From assembly GCA_900321335.1 (NCBI GenBank), contig ONVR01000029.1:1-16385 (forward strand): a stretch of DNA of 16,385 nt, in the 5' to 3' direction. Position 1 is the first letter of the stretch. Each line of letters opens with the position of its first letter. Under the pieces are notes generated by a model. The model was not told the DNA's origin and made no database searches. It saw only the letters and a program-made list of their open reading frames with translations. This DNA comes from an uncultured Eubacteriales bacterium. GTDB lineage: Bacteria; Bacillota; Clostridia; Oscillospirales; Oscillospiraceae. Below are positions 13,792 through 16,385 of this stretch, piece after piece. The translations under genes and the position numbers were made by a program.

Positions 13792-14947
13792 TGTCTGCAC
13801 CTCCCTGCCGGGCAAAGGCGGAAAACTGCTCCGTCAGCAGCTCCGGCTGTTTTAAGGGCCAATCCTGGTCTTCCACCGTCAGAACGGGGACCCCGCGGCC
13901 GCTCAGCACCTTGCGCTGGGCAGGCAGGTCCCAGATATAGGACTCGTCGTTGCGGTTCATAAACACCACCAGCCCCCTGGCGCCGCACCGGTCCAGCAGA
14001 GCGGGGATACAGTCGGCCCGCTCCGCCACAAAGCCGCGCTCGCTGGAGGGGAAACGCAGGTGATAGCGCAGCGTGACGGCGGTGACGGCGTCCGTGGCGC
14101 CATCCACGTCCCGGTCGCAGTAGCGCCAGCCGGGGACCTTGTCCTCCGCCACCACGTTCAGCCCCGCCTGCTCCATCAGCCGGTAGACCTCCGGTGTCTC
14201 CTGGGCAGAGCCGGTGTACAGCACGGGCATAAGGGCCGTTTCGGGCCAGGTCCCGGCATCCGCGGCCAGCTGCTCCAGCAGGGCGGCGGCCTCCTGCTTT
14301 TCCAGCAGCAGGGATCCGGCCGCGGCGGTCAGCGCCTCGCTGCCCAGCAGCCTGCCCGCCCGGCGCAGGGGCTCCAGAGCCCGCAGGGCCTGCCGGTGCC
14401 GGTTGCACAGGGCGACGGCGTCATCCAGCGCCTGCCCGTCCGCCTGACGGCCGGACAGCTCCTCCATGGCCCGGAGGAAATCCCGGCTCTCCCGGACGTT
14501 TCGCTCCTGGGCGCTGAAATCCTTGACCATGAGGGAGTAGTCCACGTAGTACAGCCGGGGCATGGCCCGTTCCGGCTCCAGCCGTCCCAGCTGCAGGAAA
14601 TAGTAGTACAGCTTCTGGATCAGATCCGAGGAATTGGACAGGACCAGGGTCTGCGGGGCCTCGCCCAGATGCCCTCCGGCCACCGTCTCGAAATAGCCGC
14701 GCCACAGGGCGCCGAAGGAAGCCTCCAGATACTTCTCCGCGTTTGGGCGCGGCCCGTAACAGCCGAACAGGCGGACCGGGGTCATGCCGCAGGCGAGGAT
14801 GATCTCCTCGGGCACGTCGTCCCCCAGGGTCCAGACGATGGGTTTCCCCTTTGCGGCCAGACGTTCCCCGGCGGCCCGGGGATCCGCAAGGGCCGACCGC
14901 AGGGCCTGATAGGCCCGGCTGGCCGATGTACAGCTTCTCTCACACAA
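13784..14947 (-). CDS. 2-hydroxyacyl-CoA dehydratase / benzoyl-CoA reductase family subunit, missing usual cluster cysteines
   Basis: This 387-residue protein is the partner of the downstream dehydratase-family subunit. The N-terminal DDVPEEIILACGMTPVRLFG (43-62) is the family opening 'P-E-x-x-x-A-x-G-x-x-P-x-R', Cys63 follows at the first ligand position, and the region around 130-166 (MPRLYYVDYS, then VRESRDFLRAMEELSG) fits the central motif. Where the family usually has its second ligand cysteine this protein reads SNSSDLIQKL (104-113), and at the third it reads VVFMNRNDESYIWDLP (327-342), so two of three ligands appear lost. It may therefore be a cluster-free structural or substrate-binding subunit. 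The start is TTG at 14947, supported by GGGAGG 8 bases upstream; no better ATG is near. It is the first gene of the operon. Confidence 0.83.
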   Translation of the reverse strand: MCERSCTSASRAYQALRSALADPRAAGERLAAKGKPIVWTLGDDVPEEIILACGMTPVRLFGCYGPRPNAEKYLEASFGALWRGYFETVAGGHLGEAPQTLVLSNSSDLIQKLYYYFLQLGRLEPERAMPRLYYVDYSLMVKDFSAQERNVRESRDFLRAMEELSGRQADGQALDDAVALCNRHRQALRALEPLRRAGRLLGSEALTAAAGSLLLEKQEAAALLEQLAADAGTWPETALMPVLYTGSAQETPEVYRLMEQAGLNVVAEDKVPGWRYCDRDVDGATDAVTAVTLRYHLRFPSSERGFVAERADCIPALLDRCGARGLVVFMNRNDESYIWDLPAQRKVLSGRGVPVLTVEDQDWPLKQPELLTEQFSAFARQGGADNG

Positions 14948-14979
14948 GGTGCACGCCTCCCTTTTTCCGGTTTTTTCTT

Positions 14980-15010
14980 ATCATAGCGCAGATCCCCGGG
15001 AATCGTCCAA
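14980..15010 (-). promoter_or_regulatory. Likely promoter of the dehydratase-family operon
   Basis: On the minus strand TTGGAC (15010-15005) and TATGAT (14985-14980) are separated by 19 bases. The hexamers are good but the spacer is long, as in promoters that depend on an activator. The LysR-type dyad at 15016-15041 lies directly upstream. Confidence 0.5.
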
Positions 15011-15015
15011 CAGTT

Positions 15016-15041
15016 TCTTTGTTGTATCTCCACAACAAAGA
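15016..15041. promoter_or_regulatory. Long dyad, probable operator of the second LysR regulator
   Basis: TCTTTGTTGT (15016-15025) and ACAACAAAGA (15032-15041) are perfect 10-bp inverted repeats around ATCTCC. A further CAACA half-site at 15008-15012 pairs with TGTTG at 15020-15024. It lies in the divergent region between the dehydratase operon and the LysR gene, where such regulators bind. Confidence 0.65.
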
Positions 15042-15074
15042 CGCGTCTGCCGGGGAGGGAGGGAAAACAGACGG

Positions 15075-15103
15075 TTGAAGTTTTCCTGAAAATGGTATAT
15101 AAT
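15075..15103 (+). promoter_or_regulatory. Promoter of the second LysR gene
   Basis: TTGAAG (15075-15080), 17-base spacer, TATAAT (15098-15103). The -10 is a perfect consensus, predicting a start near 15110. The ATG at 15169 rather than the in-frame GTG at 15121 is supported by GGACGGAG upstream. Confidence 0.8.
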
Positions 15104-15168
15104 GTAACCGATTTACCGCGGTGAATCGACATGCTTTTACGGAAAGATTGCACAGGACGGAGACGGCT

Positions 15169-16167
15169 ATGACTTTACAAAACCTGTATTTTTTTACGGA
15201 GATCGTCAAGGATATGAACCTCGGTCTCACCGCGACGCGCCTTTACACCTCCCAGCAGGCTCTGTCCGGCCACATCAAGCGCCTGGAGTCCCACTTCGGA
15301 GTCAGGCTCTTCGAGCGGCGCCCCAATCTGGCGCTGACGCCGGAGGGAGAGCTTCTCATGCGGGAGGCCAAGGTGATCCTGGACGCGGAGAGCCGTCTGT
15401 TTATCGCCTATGAGACCGGTGTGCAGAAGGATCACGGCGCCCTGCGGATCGCCTGCGGTCTGGGCCGGTCCAAGTTCTATCTGCCCGACGCCCTGATCCG
15501 GTTTTCGGAGATCTATCCCGGCGTGGGCGTTTCCTGCGTGGATGAAAACCGGTTCCGGGACACCCCCATGTTCGGCGAGGGCGGGGTGGATCTGTCGGTG
15601 GGCCGCGTCATCGACGACGAGCCGGGGATCCGCAGAATGACCCTCTTTACCATGCACAGCAGCTTTGTCATCGCCCGGTCCCTGCTGGAGTCGGCTCTGG
15701 GGGACCAGACGGACGCCTTCATCGCCGACGCGGCTGCAAACGGGCTGGATCTGAAAAAGCTGCCCAAGAGCGTTCCCATCATCCACACCGGCATGCCGGG
15801 ACAGGAGCACTGGCTGTGCGCCCAGCTGCCGATCCTGCGGACGTTCCCCCGGGTCCAGATCACCCACGGCAACCACGACGTGCAGTTTCAGATCTGCGCC
15901 TCCGGCCGGGGGGCGATGATCGTCTCTTCTCTGTATATCCGGTTTGTTAAGCAGACGCTCTCACCGGCCTATCTGAACGACCTGCTGTTTTTTGACCACG
16001 TGACCGACGGAAAGCCCATCGAGACCGACGAGGTGCTCTCCTACGATCCCACGGTCGCCCATCCCCAGTTCTTCTTCGATTTTATCCGGGTGCTCCGGAC
16101 GGAGCTGGCGGAGAAGGGCCTGGTGCAGCTGCCGGAGACGGAAAAAACCACAACGTCTATGTTGTGA
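15169..16167 (+). CDS. LysR-family transcriptional regulator (dehydratase/transport locus)
   Basis: This 332-residue regulator has the winged helix-turn-helix at the N-terminus (about 1-60; NLGLTATRLYTSQQALSGHI at 17-36) and a C-terminal effector-binding domain. It shares length and layout with the first LysR in the window, including the 'SQQ' recognition-helix core, and the two may be paralogues dividing control of the island. The gene is divergent from the dehydratase-family operon and lies just ahead of a TctB-like transport gene, so it probably controls one or both. Its stop codon lies inside a CACAAC-N6-GTTGTG dyad. The effector is likely the imported acid or its CoA ester, which is inference. 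Confidence 0.92.
   Translation: MTLQNLYFFTEIVKDMNLGLTATRLYTSQQALSGHIKRLESHFGVRLFERRPNLALTPEGELLMREAKVILDAESRLFIAYETGVQKDHGALRIACGLGRSKFYLPDALIRFSEIYPGVGVSCVDENRFRDTPMFGEGGVDLSVGRVIDDEPGIRRMTLFTMHSSFVIARSLLESALGDQTDAFIADAAANGLDLKKLPKSVPIIHTGMPGQEHWLCAQLPILRTFPRVQITHGNHDVQFQICASGRGAMIVSSLYIRFVKQTLSPAYLNDLLFFDHVTDGKPIETDEVLSYDPTVAHPQFFFDFIRVLRTELAEKGLVQLPETEKTTTSML
16149..16166. promoter_or_regulatory. CACAAC-N6-GTTGTG dyad before the transport gene
   Basis: CACAAC (16149-16154), GTCTAT, GTTGTG (16161-16166) is a perfect 6-bp inverted repeat overlapping the LysR stop codon and lying about 90 bases ahead of the TctB-like start. Its CAAC/GTTG arms resemble those of the dyad at 15016-15041, so it is a candidate second operator for the same LysR. 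A weaker ACCTCT-N13-AGAGGT repeat lies at 16201-16225, with a possible -10 TATGAT at 16206-16211; I see no clear -35. Confidence 0.45.
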
Positions 16168-16255
16168 ACGAACAATCAAAATGGTGTTGGAAATCAAAAA
16201 ACCTCTATGATACCATAAAAGAGGTACGATAGTATTTCGTTCTGGGGGGATGAGA

Positions 16256-16385
16256 ATGAAGCAAATCCATAAAGACAGGATATTGGGTATTTTCCTGCTG
16301 GCGGTGTCACTGTTTTTCTTTGTGTTCACCCTGCAGCAGGAGGGATCGAACTTTGAGGGAGATCCCGGCCCCCGGTTTTTCCCGT
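16256..16385 (+). CDS. TctB-like tripartite tricarboxylate transporter subunit, N-terminal part only
   Basis: The window ends after 43 codons. The visible part has a short basic start, a hydrophobic first membrane helix (about 9-25), and then EGDPGPRFFP (34-43), matching the 'GPGFFP' motif after the first helix of TctB, the small four-helix membrane subunit of tripartite tricarboxylate transporters. TctB works with TctA (large permease) and TctC (binding protein) to import citrate-like or other carboxylates. The start could be ATG at 16256 or the in-frame ATG at 16250; a G-rich stretch lies just upstream. The call rests on one motif and a helix, so confidence is moderate. Its position after a LysR gene fits substrate uptake for this island. 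Confidence 0.65.
   Translation, partial: MKQIHKDRILGIFLLAVSLFFFVFTLQQEGSNFEGDPGPRFFP

Noticed and set aside
16201..16225. ACCTCT-N13-AGAGGT repeat as a terminator after the LysR gene
   Set aside because: The stem is only 6 bp with a 13-base loop and no T-run follows; it more likely belongs to the promoter region of the transport gene or is chance.

Overview
The window reads as chromosomal DNA of a GC-rich, strictly anaerobic Gram-positive bacterium, most likely a clostridial (Oscillospiraceae- or Peptococcaceae-like) fermenter. This is inferred from strong GGAGG ribosome binding sites, GTG and TTG starts, clear -35/-10 promoters, and an oxygen-sensitive gene set: a glycyl radical enzyme, an Fe-S ferredoxin and 2-hydroxyacyl-CoA dehydratase-type proteins. 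No mobile element, tRNA, rRNA or CRISPR array was seen.

Region A (140-3784, + strand) is a tight five-gene operon. In order it encodes two small proteins of the FMN-binding split-barrel (pyridoxamine-phosphate-oxidase-like) type, a 588-residue protein I do not recognise, a 2[4Fe-4S] ferredoxin, and a free-standing protein resembling the C-terminal half of the nickel-pincer cofactor enzyme LarC. It ends in two strong hairpins shared with the convergent MATE exporter (3949-5316, -). This operon is the best candidate for an undescribed system: flavin and Fe-S electron carriers plus a nickel-cofactor-like protein around an unknown core protein.

Region B (5526-16167) is a catabolic island on both strands. 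A class III CoA-transferase and a uroporphyrinogen-decarboxylase-like protein form a minus-strand operon (7753 to 5526). A LysR regulator (7877-8866, -) is divergent from a glycyl radical enzyme (9075-11468, +) and its radical-SAM activase (11491-12429, +). The divergent promoters are well formed, and a 7-bp dyad lies near -65 of the radical-enzyme promoter. Two translationally coupled 2-hydroxyacyl-CoA dehydratase/benzoyl-CoA reductase-family subunits follow on the minus strand (14947 to 12484), divergent from a second LysR regulator (15169-16167, +). The window ends inside a TctB-like tricarboxylate-transporter subunit (16256 on).

Together region B suggests uptake of a carboxylic acid, radical chemistry on it, CoA activation by transfer, and dehydratase- or reductase-type chemistry, under LysR control. 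The substrate cannot be read from the sequence. The radical enzyme has GC-L-D where most characterised glycyl radical dehydratases and decarboxylases have GC-x-E. One dehydratase subunit lacks two of the three usual cluster cysteines. No activator ATPase is in view.
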